Below, in pieces: positions 53,905-63,303 of a DNA stretch of 64,000 bases. Both the position numbers and the translations under genes were made by a program. Numbering within the stretch: position 1 is the first letter of the stretch; each line of letters starts with the position of its first letter. The notes under the pieces are model-generated. The model ran no database searches and was not told the DNA's origin. It saw only the letters and a program-made list of their open reading frames with translations. The DNA is from Candidatus Gastranaerophilales bacterium (GTDB lineage Bacteria; Cyanobacteriota; Vampirovibrionia; Gastranaerophilales; Gastranaerophilaceae): the NCBI GenBank assembly GCA_944323395.1, contig CALUSI010000001.1, positions 62,001 to 126,000 on the forward strand. The letters are read 5' to 3'.

Positions 53905-55698
53905 ATGGATAATACAAAAATTAGAAATGTGGCAATAATTGCCCACGTTGACCATGGTAAAACAACATTAGTAGACAGCATTTTAAAACAATGCGGTGTT
54001 TTTAGAGATAACCAACAAGTACAAGAAAGAGTTTTAGACTCTAATGATTTGGAACGTGAAAGAGGTATTACAATTCTTTCTAAAAACGTTTCTGTAAATT
54101 ATAAAGGATATAAAATAAATATTGTTGATACACCGGGACACGCAGACTTTGGTGGTGAAGTTGAACGTGTTTTAGGTATGGTTGATGGTGCTTTGTTAAT
54201 TGTTGATGCACAAGAAGGACCAATGCCTCAAACTAGATTTGTACTTTCAAAAGCACTTGAATTAGGCATCAAAATTATTGTTGTAATAAATAAAATTGAT
54301 AAACAAGGTGCAGACCCTGATGGTGCTGTTGATAAAGTATTTGATTTATTTACAGAGTTAACAGATAACGAAGAACTTATTGATTTCCCATACGTTTATG
54401 CTAATGGTTTAGCAGGCTTTGCAAAGAAAAATATTGAAGATGATTCAAAAACACTTGAACCTTTACTTGATTGTATTTTAAAAAATGTAAAACACCCGAC
54501 AGGGGACAAAGACAAAACACTTCAATTTCAAGTAACTACACTTGACTACAATGATTATGTAGGAAGAATTGCTATAGGTAGAGTTCTAAATGGTACAATT
54601 AAAGCTCAACAACAAGTAAATTTAATAAAAGCAGACGGTTCAATTCAAAAAGGTAAAATAGTAAAACTATATGTATTTGAAGATTTAGGAAGAGTTGAAG
54701 CACAACAAGCCGTAGCAGGTGACATAGTTGCTATTACAGGTTTCGATGATATACATATTGGTGAAACAATTACGGCACCTGATTGCACTGAAGCACTTCC
54801 TCTAATAAAAATTGATGAACCAACACTTCAAATGATTTTCTCAGTTAATGACAGTCCATTCGCAGGTCAAGAAGGTAAATTTGTAACTTCAAGACAAGTA
54901 AGAAAAAGACTTTATGATGAATTAGAAAAAAATGTAAGTTTACGTGTTGAAGATACTGACACTACAGAAAGCTTTAGAGTTTCAGGCAGAGGTGAACTTC
55001 ATTTAAGTATATTAATTGAAACAATGAGAAGAGAAGGCTTTGAATTTCAAGTTTCTAAACCTGAAGTTATAACAAAACATATTGATGGTGTTTTAATGGA
55101 ACCATTTGAAGATTTATTGATTGATGTACCTGAAGCTTGCGCAGGCTCTTGCATTGAAAAACTATCTAACCGTAAAGGTGAAATGCTTCATATGCAAAAT
55201 GTAAAAGGCAGAACAATGTTGAATTTTTCAATACCGGCAAGAGGTTTAATCGGATTTAGAGGAGAATTCATCAGAATGACTCGCGGTGAAGGAATTATGA
55301 ATCATACTTTCGATAAATATAAACCATATGCAGGTGATATTTCTAAACAAAGAAACGGTTCATTAGTTTCTCATGAACAAGGTGAAGCTATTCCATATGC
55401 TTTGGCTCAGTTTGAAGATAGGGGTGTATTTTTCATAACACCTAAAACTAAAGTTTATAGAGGAATGGTTGTTGGTGAACATAACAGACCTCAAGATATA
55501 GAAATAAATGTTTGTAAAACTAAAAAACTTACAAATATGAGAAGTGCAACTGCTGATGTTATGGTTACTTTGCAGGCTCATAGAAAAATGTCTTTAGAAG
55601 ATTGTATGGAATATATTTCTGATGATGAATTATTGGAAATTACTCCTCAAAATATTAGAATTAGAAAAGCAGACTTAACAAGAGTCAGATTTAACTAA
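53905..55698 (+). CDS. typA: Ribosome-associated GTPase TypA/BipA
   Basis: Translational GTPase related to EF-G that binds the 70S ribosome and aids 50S assembly and stress adaptation. 597 residues, full length. G1 AHVDHGKT near 12-19, G3 [21 protein letters not shown] near 75, G4 NKIDK near 130, then domains II-III and the TypA-specific C-terminal domain ([24 protein letters not shown] near 447-470). The SD GGA before the ATG is weak. Divergent from clpB and followed by a strong terminator. Confidence 0.96.
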   Translation: MDNTKIRNVAIIAHVDHGKTTLVDSILKQCGVFRDNQQVQERVLDSNDLERERGITILSKNVSVNYKGYKINIVDTPGHADFGGEVERVLGMVDGALLIVDAQEGPMPQTRFVLSKALELGIKIIVVINKIDKQGADPDGAVDKVFDLFTELTDNEELIDFPYVYANGLAGFAKKNIEDDSKTLEPLLDCILKNVKHPTGDKDKTLQFQVTTLDYNDYVGRIAIGRVLNGTIKAQQQVNLIKADGSIQKGKIVKLYVFEDLGRVEAQQAVAGDIVAITGFDDIHIGETITAPDCTEALPLIKIDEPTLQMIFSVNDSPFAGQEGKFVTSRQVRKRLYDELEKNVSLRVEDTDTTESFRVSGRGELHLSILIETMRREGFEFQVSKPEVITKHIDGVLMEPFEDLLIDVPEACAGSCIEKLSNRKGEMLHMQNVKGRTMLNFSIPARGLIGFRGEFIRMTRGEGIMNHTFDKYKPYAGDISKQRNGSLVSHEQGEAIPYALAQFEDRGVFFITPKTKVYRGMVVGEHNRPQDIEINVCKTKKLTNMRSATADVMVTLQAHRKMSLEDCMEYISDDELLEITPQNIRIRKADLTRVRFN

Positions 55699-55724
55699 TT
55701 ATATAAAGACAAGTATAAAATAAT

Positions 55725-55756
55725 AAAAAAGAAGATTATAAAATCTTCTTTTTTTT
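55725..55756 (+). terminator. Terminator after typA
   Basis: AAAAAAGAAGATT / AATCTTCTTTTTT stem with a short ATAA loop and a T-run. Confidence 0.88.
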
Positions 55757-55766
55757 ATATAAAAGA

Positions 55767-55795
55767 TTGTTTGACTCTTACTGATTTTTTATGAT
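55767..55795 (+). promoter_or_regulatory. Candidate promoter of the acyl ligase operon
   Basis: TTGTTT, 17-base spacer, TATGAT. The -10 ends 12 bases before the ATG, which would leave a leader of only about 6 nt and no SD. Confidence 0.45.
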
Positions 55796-55807
55796 AAACT
55801 CTGTGGT

Positions 55808-57637
55808 ATGTACCAAAATAACTATAAATATAAGTCTTTATTTGATTTATGGAAAAAGACTTGCGGTAAATACCAAGATAGTATAGCATTTACAGATAAC
55901 ACAAACAGTATTGAAATAACATATAAACAAGCATTTAATGAATTATGTTTTTTAACTGAAAAATTATCGAAATTAGGTTTAAATAAATCTGATAATGTAT
56001 GTCTGTTTGCGGCTAATTTTCCAAGATGGTTAATAATTGAACAAGCAATAATTACTCTTGGCGGAGTATGTGTTTCCAAAACTTCTGAAATAAGTATAAA
56101 AGAATTAAATTTTGTTTTTGAAAACAGTGACTGTATTGCTTTAATTACTGATAGTTCCGAAGTAATAGACTATTTTTTTGATAATAACAGTAAAAATATT
56201 AATAATCTTAAATTTATAATATATACTGGTGAAAATAAAAGCTTCAAAAATGTAGAAAATGTAATTTTTTTATCTGATATCCTCTGTGAACTTGATTCAG
56301 AGAAAGAACAAAATTTAATAACTGATTGGGAAGAAAACCCTGAAGATATAGCATATATTAACTATACATCAGGTACATCAGCATCACCTAAAGGTGCAAT
56401 GCTGCCTAATATTGGAATGTCTTATGTAGTTGAAGAATTACAAAAATTCAATAAAATAAAAACAGGCAAAAAATTTATTGTTACATTTCCTCTTTCAAGT
56501 GCAGGCGGTAAAAGCTTTGTTCTTCTTTGTTTTTCTGAAGGTTGCAAAGTCATATATACCAAATACAAAGATTTCTATAATGTTATTGATAGAGAAAAAC
56601 CTGATTATCTTCATTGTGCACCTAAGATTATGCAAACAATTCATTCTAAATTAATTGAAGAAGTTAATAAAAAAGGATTAATTTTTTCAAAACTCTACCA
56701 TATTGCATTTTTTATATCTCAAGTAATATTAAAACTTGAACGTAATAAAACTAATTTATTTCTAATAAATAAACTAAAACAACTAATAGATAAACATATA
56801 TATAAACCAATAAGAAATAAATTATTTAAAGATGAAATAATTATATTTGTGGGTTCTGCGCACCTTGCAAAACCATTGGAAGATTACTATGATATAATGT
56901 CAATTCCATTAATACAACATTATGGATTAACAGAAACAACGGGGCTTGCAGTAAGTAATACTTTAGAAAGTCAAAAGGAACACTATTACACAGTAGGTGT
57001 AGCATTTGAAGGTACTACTATTAAAATAATAGACCCTGAAACTCATAAAGAACTTAAACCTAATGAAATAGGTCTTATTACATTAGGCGGAATAGAAATA
57101 ATGAAAGGATATTATAAAAATCCTGAAGCAACAGCTAAAGCATTATTAGAAAATAATTTTTTAAATACAGGCGATCTTGGTTATGTTGATAAAGATGGAT
57201 ATTTAATGGTTCTATCAAGATATGATGATGTAATTGTAATGTCTAATGGCTACAATGTATTTACTCCTTTGCTTGAAAATGAAGCAAAAGATTCAGAATA
57301 TATAAAACAACTCATAATTGTTGGACACGGTAAACCATATCTTGCCGCTTTAGCCGTTTTAGAAGATAAACAGTATTTTGATTGGTGTGAAAAAAATCAT
57401 ATTAATAAATCAGAACCTAATAACAATGAAGCCTTTAAACAATTTATTATTGAACATTTAAATGAAAAAATAAGAAGAAAAAATGATTTCAGATATTTTG
57501 AAAAATTGAAAAAAATATATTTTTTAAAAGAAGAATTTACAGTAGATAACGGCTTATTAACAACAACATTAAAAACAAAGTATAAAGCTGTATGTAAAAA
57601 ATATGAGAAAGAAATAGAAAATTTATACAAGGAGTAA
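55808..57637 (+). CDS. AMP-forming acyl-CoA synthetase/ligase (FadD-like)
   Basis: Adenylates a carboxylic acid, probably a fatty acid, and passes it to CoA or a carrier. 609 residues. A3 motif YTSGTSASPKGA near 186-197, A5 QHYGLTETTG near 375, A7 NTGDLGYVDKDGYL near 455, and the A10 Lys in TTLKTKYKA near the end. The long C-terminal region with KNDFRYFEKLKKIYFLKEEFTVDNG fits the long-chain acyl-CoA synthetase subgroup. First gene of a three-gene run (ligase, U32 protein, CstA) with gaps of 5 and 3 bases. No ribosome binding site is evident at the start. Confidence 0.9.
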   Translation: MYQNNYKYKSLFDLWKKTCGKYQDSIAFTDNTNSIEITYKQAFNELCFLTEKLSKLGLNKSDNVCLFAANFPRWLIIEQAIITLGGVCVSKTSEISIKELNFVFENSDCIALITDSSEVIDYFFDNNSKNINNLKFIIYTGENKSFKNVENVIFLSDILCELDSEKEQNLITDWEENPEDIAYINYTSGTSASPKGAMLPNIGMSYVVEELQKFNKIKTGKKFIVTFPLSSAGGKSFVLLCFSEGCKVIYTKYKDFYNVIDREKPDYLHCAPKIMQTIHSKLIEEVNKKGLIFSKLYHIAFFISQVILKLERNKTNLFLINKLKQLIDKHIYKPIRNKLFKDEIIIFVGSAHLAKPLEDYYDIMSIPLIQHYGLTETTGLAVSNTLESQKEHYYTVGVAFEGTTIKIIDPETHKELKPNEIGLITLGGIEIMKGYYKNPEATAKALLENNFLNTGDLGYVDKDGYLMVLSRYDDVIVMSNGYNVFTPLLENEAKDSEYIKQLIIVGHGKPYLAALAVLEDKQYFDWCEKNHINKSEPNNNEAFKQFIIEHLNEKIRRKNDFRYFEKLKKIYFLKEEFTVDNGLLTTTLKTKYKAVCKKYEKEIENLYKE

Positions 57638-57642
57638 AATAA

Positions 57643-59496
57643 ATGTCAAAACGAAATCTTAAAGATATTGAGATTTTATCACCCGGAAAAAATTTATTTT
57701 ATGCAAAAGAAGCCATAAGATGCGGTGCTGATGCTATATATATTGGAGCTCCTAAATTTTCATTAAGACACGAACACGCAAATTCAATGAAAGATATAAA
57801 AGAACTTGTTGAATTTGCTCATAAATATTGGGCTAAGATTTATATTCCGCTTAACTGTCTTTTATATACAGAAGAAGATATAAAAACAGCTCAAAATATG
57901 ATTAATGAATTTTATGAAATGGGAATTGACGGATTAATTATTCAAGATATTGGTATTTTAGAACTTGATTTGCCTCCTATTCCTATTATATTAAGCACAA
58001 ATACAGGCTGCTATACAAAAGAAGATGCACAATTCTTTGAAAAATGTAATGTAAGAAGAATTGTACTTCCAAGAGAATTAACCTACGAAGAAATAAAAGA
58101 TATAACAGAAAATTCAAATATAGAAATAGAATGTTTCTGTTATGGGTTTTTATGCGTAGGATACAGTGGCAATTGTTATCTTGCATATGTAGAAAATTTA
58201 AAAAATACAAAATCATCTGACATAGCGCACTACAATGCTTCAAACCATGGTGTATGTCCTGAAAGATGTATGGGACATTGGACTCTTAAAGATGCAAACG
58301 GAAACATAATAAGAGAAAATGATAGATTATTTAACCTAAGATTTTTAAGTTTACATAATGAAATTGAAAGACTTTTTGATATAGGTGTTGATTCATTTAA
58401 AATAGCCGGAAGAGAAAAAGATTTAAAGCATGTTAAAAATTCAACTGCTATATTTTCACAAATAGCTGATGAAATTGTTAAGAAAAAAGGAATAAAAAGA
58501 AAATCTTCAGGCAGAACCATCCTTGGTTTTAAACCTGACTTATACAAAAATTTTAATAAAGGCTTTACCGATTTCTTCATTAACGGAAGAAAAAAAGAAA
58601 TGTATTCAAAATATCATATTGTCGGTTCTAATGTAGGTAAAGTTATAGAAAGTGATAATACATTCTTTATAATTGATTCAGATATTAGTTTATCTGTTGG
58701 TGACAGATTAAGATACAAAGCAGAAAATAAACCGGTTCAAACAATTGAAGTATTAAAAAAAGAAAACAATAAATACTATGCAAAAGGTATTAATGATAAT
58801 CTTAAAGGACTTGATTTATATAGATATATTGACGTAAAAGGTTTTAAAGAAGTTGAAGAGTCTGTAAACTATAGAGTTATTTCAGTTCAATTAGAAATAG
58901 AAGAAAAAAATAACAAATATAATATTAAAGCAACTGATGAAGATAAAAATTCTATTGAATTAATATATGACATTGAAAAAAACGTAATACCAAAAGATAA
59001 AATACAAAAATTATTATTCAAATTAGATCAAGAATGTGAATTTGTAATAGACGATGTTATATCTCAAAACGATATTAAGATAGATAATCTTGAACTATTT
59101 AAAGATAAAATATTTGAATTATTAAGAAAAGAACGTGCAAAAAATCGTCCGATTGATAAAGTTCAAGTTGAGAAAAACAATTATCCATATTACAAAAAAG
59201 AAATTTCATATTTAGGTAATGTTACAAACTCTTGTACTAAAGCGTTTTATGAGCGTCACGGAGTTGAAAAAATAGAACCCGGTCTTGAAACAGGTCTTGA
59301 CCTAGAGGGTAAAAAAGTATTTAGTTCAAGATACTGTTTAAGAAATGAACTTGATTTATGTTCTAAACTAAATCCTAAAAATGTTCCAACATTACCTTGG
59401 AGTTTAGAACAAATTGAAAGTAATATTAAATTTAAAATTGAGTTCGATTGCAGCAAATGTTCAATGTATTTATATTTGATTAATGAGGAAAAATAA
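57643..59496 (+). CDS. U32-family protein, RlhA/YdcP-like
   Basis: 617 residues, opening with LSPGKNLFYAKEAIRCGADAIYIGAPKFSLR, the U32 signature. Cysteines likely to bind an Fe-S cluster are in FCYGFLCVGYSGNCYLA, CPERC near 206-210, and possibly CSKCS close to the C-terminus. An extra C-terminal beta domain gives it RlhA-like length (E. coli RlhA hydroxylates 23S rRNA C2501); shorter U32 proteins act in tRNA (TrhP) or ubiquinone hydroxylation (UbiU/UbiV). Hydroxylation of an RNA base is therefore likelier than peptidase activity. The ATG is preceded by AAGGAG inside the end of the ligase gene. Confidence 0.85.
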   Translation: MSKRNLKDIEILSPGKNLFYAKEAIRCGADAIYIGAPKFSLRHEHANSMKDIKELVEFAHKYWAKIYIPLNCLLYTEEDIKTAQNMINEFYEMGIDGLIIQDIGILELDLPPIPIILSTNTGCYTKEDAQFFEKCNVRRIVLPRELTYEEIKDITENSNIEIECFCYGFLCVGYSGNCYLAYVENLKNTKSSDIAHYNASNHGVCPERCMGHWTLKDANGNIIRENDRLFNLRFLSLHNEIERLFDIGVDSFKIAGREKDLKHVKNSTAIFSQIADEIVKKKGIKRKSSGRTILGFKPDLYKNFNKGFTDFFINGRKKEMYSKYHIVGSNVGKVIESDNTFFIIDSDISLSVGDRLRYKAENKPVQTIEVLKKENNKYYAKGINDNLKGLDLYRYIDVKGFKEVEESVNYRVISVQLEIEEKNNKYNIKATDEDKNSIELIYDIEKNVIPKDKIQKLLFKLDQECEFVIDDVISQNDIKIDNLELFKDKIFELLRKERAKNRPIDKVQVEKNNYPYYKKEISYLGNVTNSCTKAFYERHGVEKIEPGLETGLDLEGKKVFSSRYCLRNELDLCSKLNPKNVPTLPWSLEQIESNIKFKIEFDCSKCSMYLYLINEEK

Positions 59497-59499
59497 AAA

Positions 59500-60939
59500 A
59501 TGATAACTTTTTTCATAGGTCTTTTAATTCTTTTATTTGGATATATATTCTATTCCAAATACATAGAAGAACAATTTGGACCTGATGAAAGAAAAGTTCC
59601 CTCTGAAAATTTATACAATGGAGTAGATTATGTTCCTTTATCAACTACAAGAAATCAATTAATCAATCTGCTTAATATAGCAGGTATGGGCCCTATATTA
59701 TCTGCTCTTCAAGGCATAGTATTTGGACCTTTATTTTTTATTATTGTTCCTTTAGGTTGCATTTTTATGGGCTGTGTACATGATTATTTCAGCGGAATGA
59801 TATCCGTAAGAAATAAAGGTTTACAAATAACTCAAATTACAAAAAAATATTTCGGTTCCGTATTTTTTAAAACTTTTACTGTAATTGTATCTATTATGTC
59901 CATTTTATGGGTTACCGTATTTATTTATGCAGCAGGTGATTTATATTTAGGTAAGATTTTAAATGAAAATGATTTCACTTTTAATAATCCGATAGCAATA
60001 GTTACATATATAATAATTGGAGCCTACTTCTTTGTAATGGCTTTATTCCCTATTAATAAATTAATGGCAAAAGTTTATCCTTATATTGGAATACTAGTTC
60101 TTATCGGTTCAGTACTTTTATTAACAGGTTATGTAATAAACGGAATTACTATACCTGAATTAAATATAAGTAACTTAAATTGGCATAAATTACCTTGGAT
60201 ACCATTTTTCTTTATGACAGTTAGCTGCGGGTTATTATCAGGCTCTCATGCAACTCAAACTGCAATAGTTGCAAGAACATTAAATAATGAATATGAAGGT
60301 CGCAAAGTTTTCTTTAAAACTATGTGTTTTGAAAGCTTAATTGTAATGATTTGGGCAGCCGGTGCTTTATATGTATATCATTCAGGTTTAGTTCCTGACA
60401 ATATGATTGGAACAGTTAACGTAGTAAATACTATAGCAAAAGAATTTACTCCATTGAACCTCTCAATAATTGTTGTTCTTGCTGTCTTATGCTTACCTTT
60501 AACATCTGGTGATACTGCATTAAGAGCTTTAAGAATGATTATTGCAGATGCTTTTGATTTGGACCAAAAACCTATAAAAAACAGATTAATTATTATAGTA
60601 CCATCTATGATTGTAATTTTCTTATGTTTATTCGGTGCTAAAAATTATTCAAACCAATTTGCAACTTTATGGAATTATGTAATGTTATTTAACCAACTAT
60701 TAGTTATTCCTACTTTCCTTATAGCAACCATTATGCTTTATCAAAATAAAAAGAATTACTTTATAACTTTAATACCAGGACTATTCTACATATTTATAAC
60801 TTTATCATTTATATTTAATGCAAAAATAGGATTAAACTTAAATCTGCAATTAGCTGAAATTTTAGCATTTATTATAATGATAATTAGTTTATATTCTATT
60901 ATCAAAATCTGCAAAAATAAAAACTTTGATGATAATTAA
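59500..60939 (+). CDS. cstA: CstA-family (carbon starvation/pyruvate) transporter
   Basis: Membrane transporter of 479 residues with about 12-14 helices. Family signature residues are in FGPDERKVPSENLYNGVDYVPL, the helix-break GMGPILSALQGIVFGPLFFIIVPLGCIFMGCVHDYF, GLLSGSHATQTAIVARTLNNE and LPLTSGDTALRALRMIIADAF. E. coli CstA and BtsT import pyruvate; CstA is also linked to peptide use. This copy is shorter than the 700-residue E. coli form and lacks its C-terminal extension. Closely follows the U32 gene. A 52-codon ORF overlaps its stop codon. Confidence 0.92.
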   Translation: MITFFIGLLILLFGYIFYSKYIEEQFGPDERKVPSENLYNGVDYVPLSTTRNQLINLLNIAGMGPILSALQGIVFGPLFFIIVPLGCIFMGCVHDYFSGMISVRNKGLQITQITKKYFGSVFFKTFTVIVSIMSILWVTVFIYAAGDLYLGKILNENDFTFNNPIAIVTYIIIGAYFFVMALFPINKLMAKVYPYIGILVLIGSVLLLTGYVINGITIPELNISNLNWHKLPWIPFFFMTVSCGLLSGSHATQTAIVARTLNNEYEGRKVFFKTMCFESLIVMIWAAGALYVYHSGLVPDNMIGTVNVVNTIAKEFTPLNLSIIVVLAVLCLPLTSGDTALRALRMIIADAFDLDQKPIKNRLIIIVPSMIVIFLCLFGAKNYSNQFATLWNYVMLFNQLLVIPTFLIATIMLYQNKKNYFITLIPGLFYIFITLSFIFNAKIGLNLNLQLAEILAFIIMIISLYSIIKICKNKNFDDN

Positions 60940-61087
60940 ATATAAATATACTCTTATAAAATTCCTTGATGAAAAAATATATGATTTTGCATTTGTAAAT
61001 AAATATACATTATACAATATATATGAAAATAAGGATGCTCTTTATGAATATAAATTTTTAGTAAATAATATAATCAAGCATAATTAG
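60929..61087 (+). CDS. Possible 52-residue protein overlapping the cstA stop codon
   Basis: ATG at 60929 overlaps the end of cstA (ATGATAATTAA) and opens a frame of 52 codons to a TAG: MIIKYKYTLIKFLDEKIYDF then AFVNKYTLYNIYENKDALYE, YKFLVNNIIKHN. Basic, Tyr-rich, with regular hydrophobic spacing. In many bacteria cstA is followed by the small gene ybdD, but this sequence does not resemble YbdD. Position and overlap argue for translation; low complexity argues against. Uncertain. Confidence 0.35.
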   Translation: MIIKYKYTLIKFLDEKIYDFAFVNKYTLYNIYENKDALYEYKFLVNNIIKHN

Positions 61088-61095
61088 ATATTATA

Positions 61096-61139
61096 AAATT
61101 AGAAAAAGAAGACTTTAAAAAGTCTTCTTTTTCTAATTT
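61096..61139. terminator. Bidirectional terminator between cstA and pgk
   Basis: TTAGAAAAAGAAGACTTT / AAGTCTTCTTTTTCTAA stem with an AAA loop; usable by the convergent pgk and cstA transcripts. Confidence 0.9.
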
Positions 61140-61155
61140 ATTTTATTTAACAAAA

Positions 61156-62352
61156 TTACATATCATCTAAAGCAGCAACACCAGGTAATACTTTACCTTC
61201 AATAAATTCTAAAGAAGCACCGCCACCTGTTGAAACGTGTGTAAAATCTTCTGCTTTAAAGAATTTTTTAGCAGCAGATACAGAGTCACCACCACCTATA
61301 ACTGATATTGCACCATTTTTTGTAGCATCAACAACAGCTTGTAAAACAGCTTTTGTACCTTCTGCAAATTTTGGATTTTCAAATGCACCAACAGGTCCAT
61401 TCATTAGAATTGTTTTTGATGATTTTAATACATCAGCAAATGCTTTTCTTGAATCAGGACCAGCATCTACACCTTCAAAGCCATCGGGAATTTCATTAAT
61501 TTTTACAAATTTGTTTGTTCCATTACCTGAAAAATCATCAGTAACTAAAACATCTGTTGCCATTACTAATTTAACACCTTTAGCAGCAGCTTTTGCTTCA
61601 ATTGCTTTTGCAACTTCTAATTGATCATCTTCACAAATTGAATTACCAATTTTTCCACCATTAGCCTTTACAAATGTATAAGCCATACCACCGCCAATAA
61701 TTAAATTATCAACTTTATCAATTAAATTTTCCAAAACACCAATTTTAGAAGAAACTTTAGCACCACCAACTACAGCAGTAAATGGTCTTGTAGGATTATC
61801 TAATGCTTGAGATAAACATCTTAATTCTTTTTCCATTAATAAACCTGATACTGCAGGTTTTAATACTTTTGCTAATTTTGCTGTAGAAGTATGGTTTCTA
61901 TGTGCTGCACCAAATGCATCATTTACATAAAAATCACCTAATTTTGCTAATTCATTTGCAAAAGTCATATCATCATCTTTTGCTTCTTCTGCTTTGTAAT
62001 ATCTTATATTTTCCAATAATGCTACTTGACCATCTTTTAGATCAGCAATCATTTTTTCAGCATCAGTAACATCCGGAATAAACATAACTTCTTCACCTAA
62101 AACTTTAGACATATATTTTGCAACAGGAGCCAATGTAAATTCAGGATTTTTTTCTCCTTTTGGTCTTCCTAAATGTGCCATTAATATAATTTTTGCACCT
62201 TTTTCTTTTAATAAATTCAAAGTTGGCAATATAGCTTGAATTCTTGTATCATCTGTTACATTTTTGTCTGCATCCAAAGGAACATTTATATCTACTCTTA
62301 CTAGAGCTTTTTTTCCTTTAATGTCTGTTAAATCTTTAATAGATTTTTTCAT
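61156..62352 (-). CDS. pgk: Phosphoglycerate kinase
   Basis: Glycolytic enzyme making ATP from 1,3-bisphosphoglycerate. 398 residues, full length. N-terminal substrate site VRVDINVPLD and DTRIQAILPTL, the hinge HLGRPKGEKNPEFTLAPVA near 60, NLIIGGGMAYTF, nucleotide-site DAGPDSRKAFADVL and the closing GGGDSVSAAKKF with GGGASLEFIEGK near the end. AAGGAGAGG precedes the ATG. Second to last in a dnaN-thrB-pgk minus-strand run, 14 bases after thrB. Confidence 0.97.
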   Translation of the reverse strand: MKKSIKDLTDIKGKKALVRVDINVPLDADKNVTDDTRIQAILPTLNLLKEKGAKIILMAHLGRPKGEKNPEFTLAPVAKYMSKVLGEEVMFIPDVTDAEKMIADLKDGQVALLENIRYYKAEEAKDDDMTFANELAKLGDFYVNDAFGAAHRNHTSTAKLAKVLKPAVSGLLMEKELRCLSQALDNPTRPFTAVVGGAKVSSKIGVLENLIDKVDNLIIGGGMAYTFVKANGGKIGNSICEDDQLEVAKAIEAKAAAKGVKLVMATDVLVTDDFSGNGTNKFVKINEIPDGFEGVDAGPDSRKAFADVLKSSKTILMNGPVGAFENPKFAEGTKAVLQAVVDATKNGAISVIGGGDSVSAAKKFFKAEDFTHVSTGGGASLEFIEGKVLPGVAALDDM

Positions 62353-62366
62353 CTTTGCCTCTCCTT

Positions 62367-63293
62367 TTATATTACCTTAGTACCTTCGTTTTCTATGTCG
62401 AATGTTCTAATATCACAGTTTACATTATAATTTTCAAATATTTGTTTTACTTCACTTTCAACTTTTTCAAATCCATCATTTTTTGAAATAACTAAAATAG
62501 TAGGACCTGCTCCTGATATAACACAACCTAAAACATCATCTTTATTAGCCAAAAGTTCTTGTAACTCTTTAAATCCTTTTATAAGTCTTTCTCTATAAGG
62601 TTGATGTAATTTATCTGATAAACATTTTTTCATTAATTCTGCATCTTGTCTGTATACAGCATCAATTAACATTGAGCATTTTCTTATATTATATGCTGCA
62701 TCTTTTATACTTATAGATTCGGGTAATATGGATCTTGCTATTTTTGTATCAAGTTCATAATCAGGAATTAAAACAGTTAATTTCCAATCTTCTGGCCATA
62801 AAATTTTTGAACATAAAACACTTCCATCATCTTCAAAAGAAGATAAACAAAAACCACCAAATAAAGCAGGTGCAACATTATCAGGATGTCCCTCTACTTC
62901 TGTAGCTATAGATAACAAAACAGCCTCATCTGCAGGATTACCTAACAACTTATTTGCAGCTATTAAACCACCTACTATAACTGAAGCACTACTTCCTAAA
63001 CCACGAGTAACCGGAATATTTGTTTTAATAGTAATTTTTATATCACTTACAGTTTGACCTACAAAATTATATAAAAGCTCTATTGCTTTATAGACTATAT
63101 TATTTTCATCTTTTGGAATAGATAAAATATCATAAGTTTCACTGTCTTCAATTATATTAATTTCAATTCCGCTACCAGGCATAACTGTTTCTTCTACAGT
63201 TATTTCATTATAAATTGGAAGTGCTAATCCTAAGCAATCAAAACCAGGACCTAAATTTGCTGTTGTAGCAGGAACTTTAACCGTAACTTTCAT
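62367..63293 (-). CDS. thrB: Homoserine kinase
   Basis: GHMP-family kinase that makes O-phosphohomoserine, the substrate of the threonine synthase cut off at the left edge. 308 residues. GHMP motif 1 VKVPATTANLGPGFDCLGLAL at the N-terminus, phosphate-binding motif 2 TRGLGSSASVIVGGL near 95-107, motif 3 GAGPTILV near 265. AAAGG precedes the ATG. It lies between dnaN and pgk with gaps of 10 and 14 bases. Confidence 0.95.
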   Translation of the reverse strand: MKVTVKVPATTANLGPGFDCLGLALPIYNEITVEETVMPGSGIEINIIEDSETYDILSIPKDENNIVYKAIELLYNFVGQTVSDIKITIKTNIPVTRGLGSSASVIVGGLIAANKLLGNPADEAVLLSIATEVEGHPDNVAPALFGGFCLSSFEDDGSVLCSKILWPEDWKLTVLIPDYELDTKIARSILPESISIKDAAYNIRKCSMLIDAVYRQDAELMKKCLSDKLHQPYRERLIKGFKELQELLANKDDVLGCVISGAGPTILVISKNDGFEKVESEVKQIFENYNVNCDIRTFDIENEGTKVI

Positions 63294-63303
63294 AATGAAC
63301 CTT

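Noticed and set aside
60929-61087. ybdD homologue after cstA
   Set aside because: The predicted peptide lacks the YbdD DYDxY and HPDxPxMTYxEF pattern.
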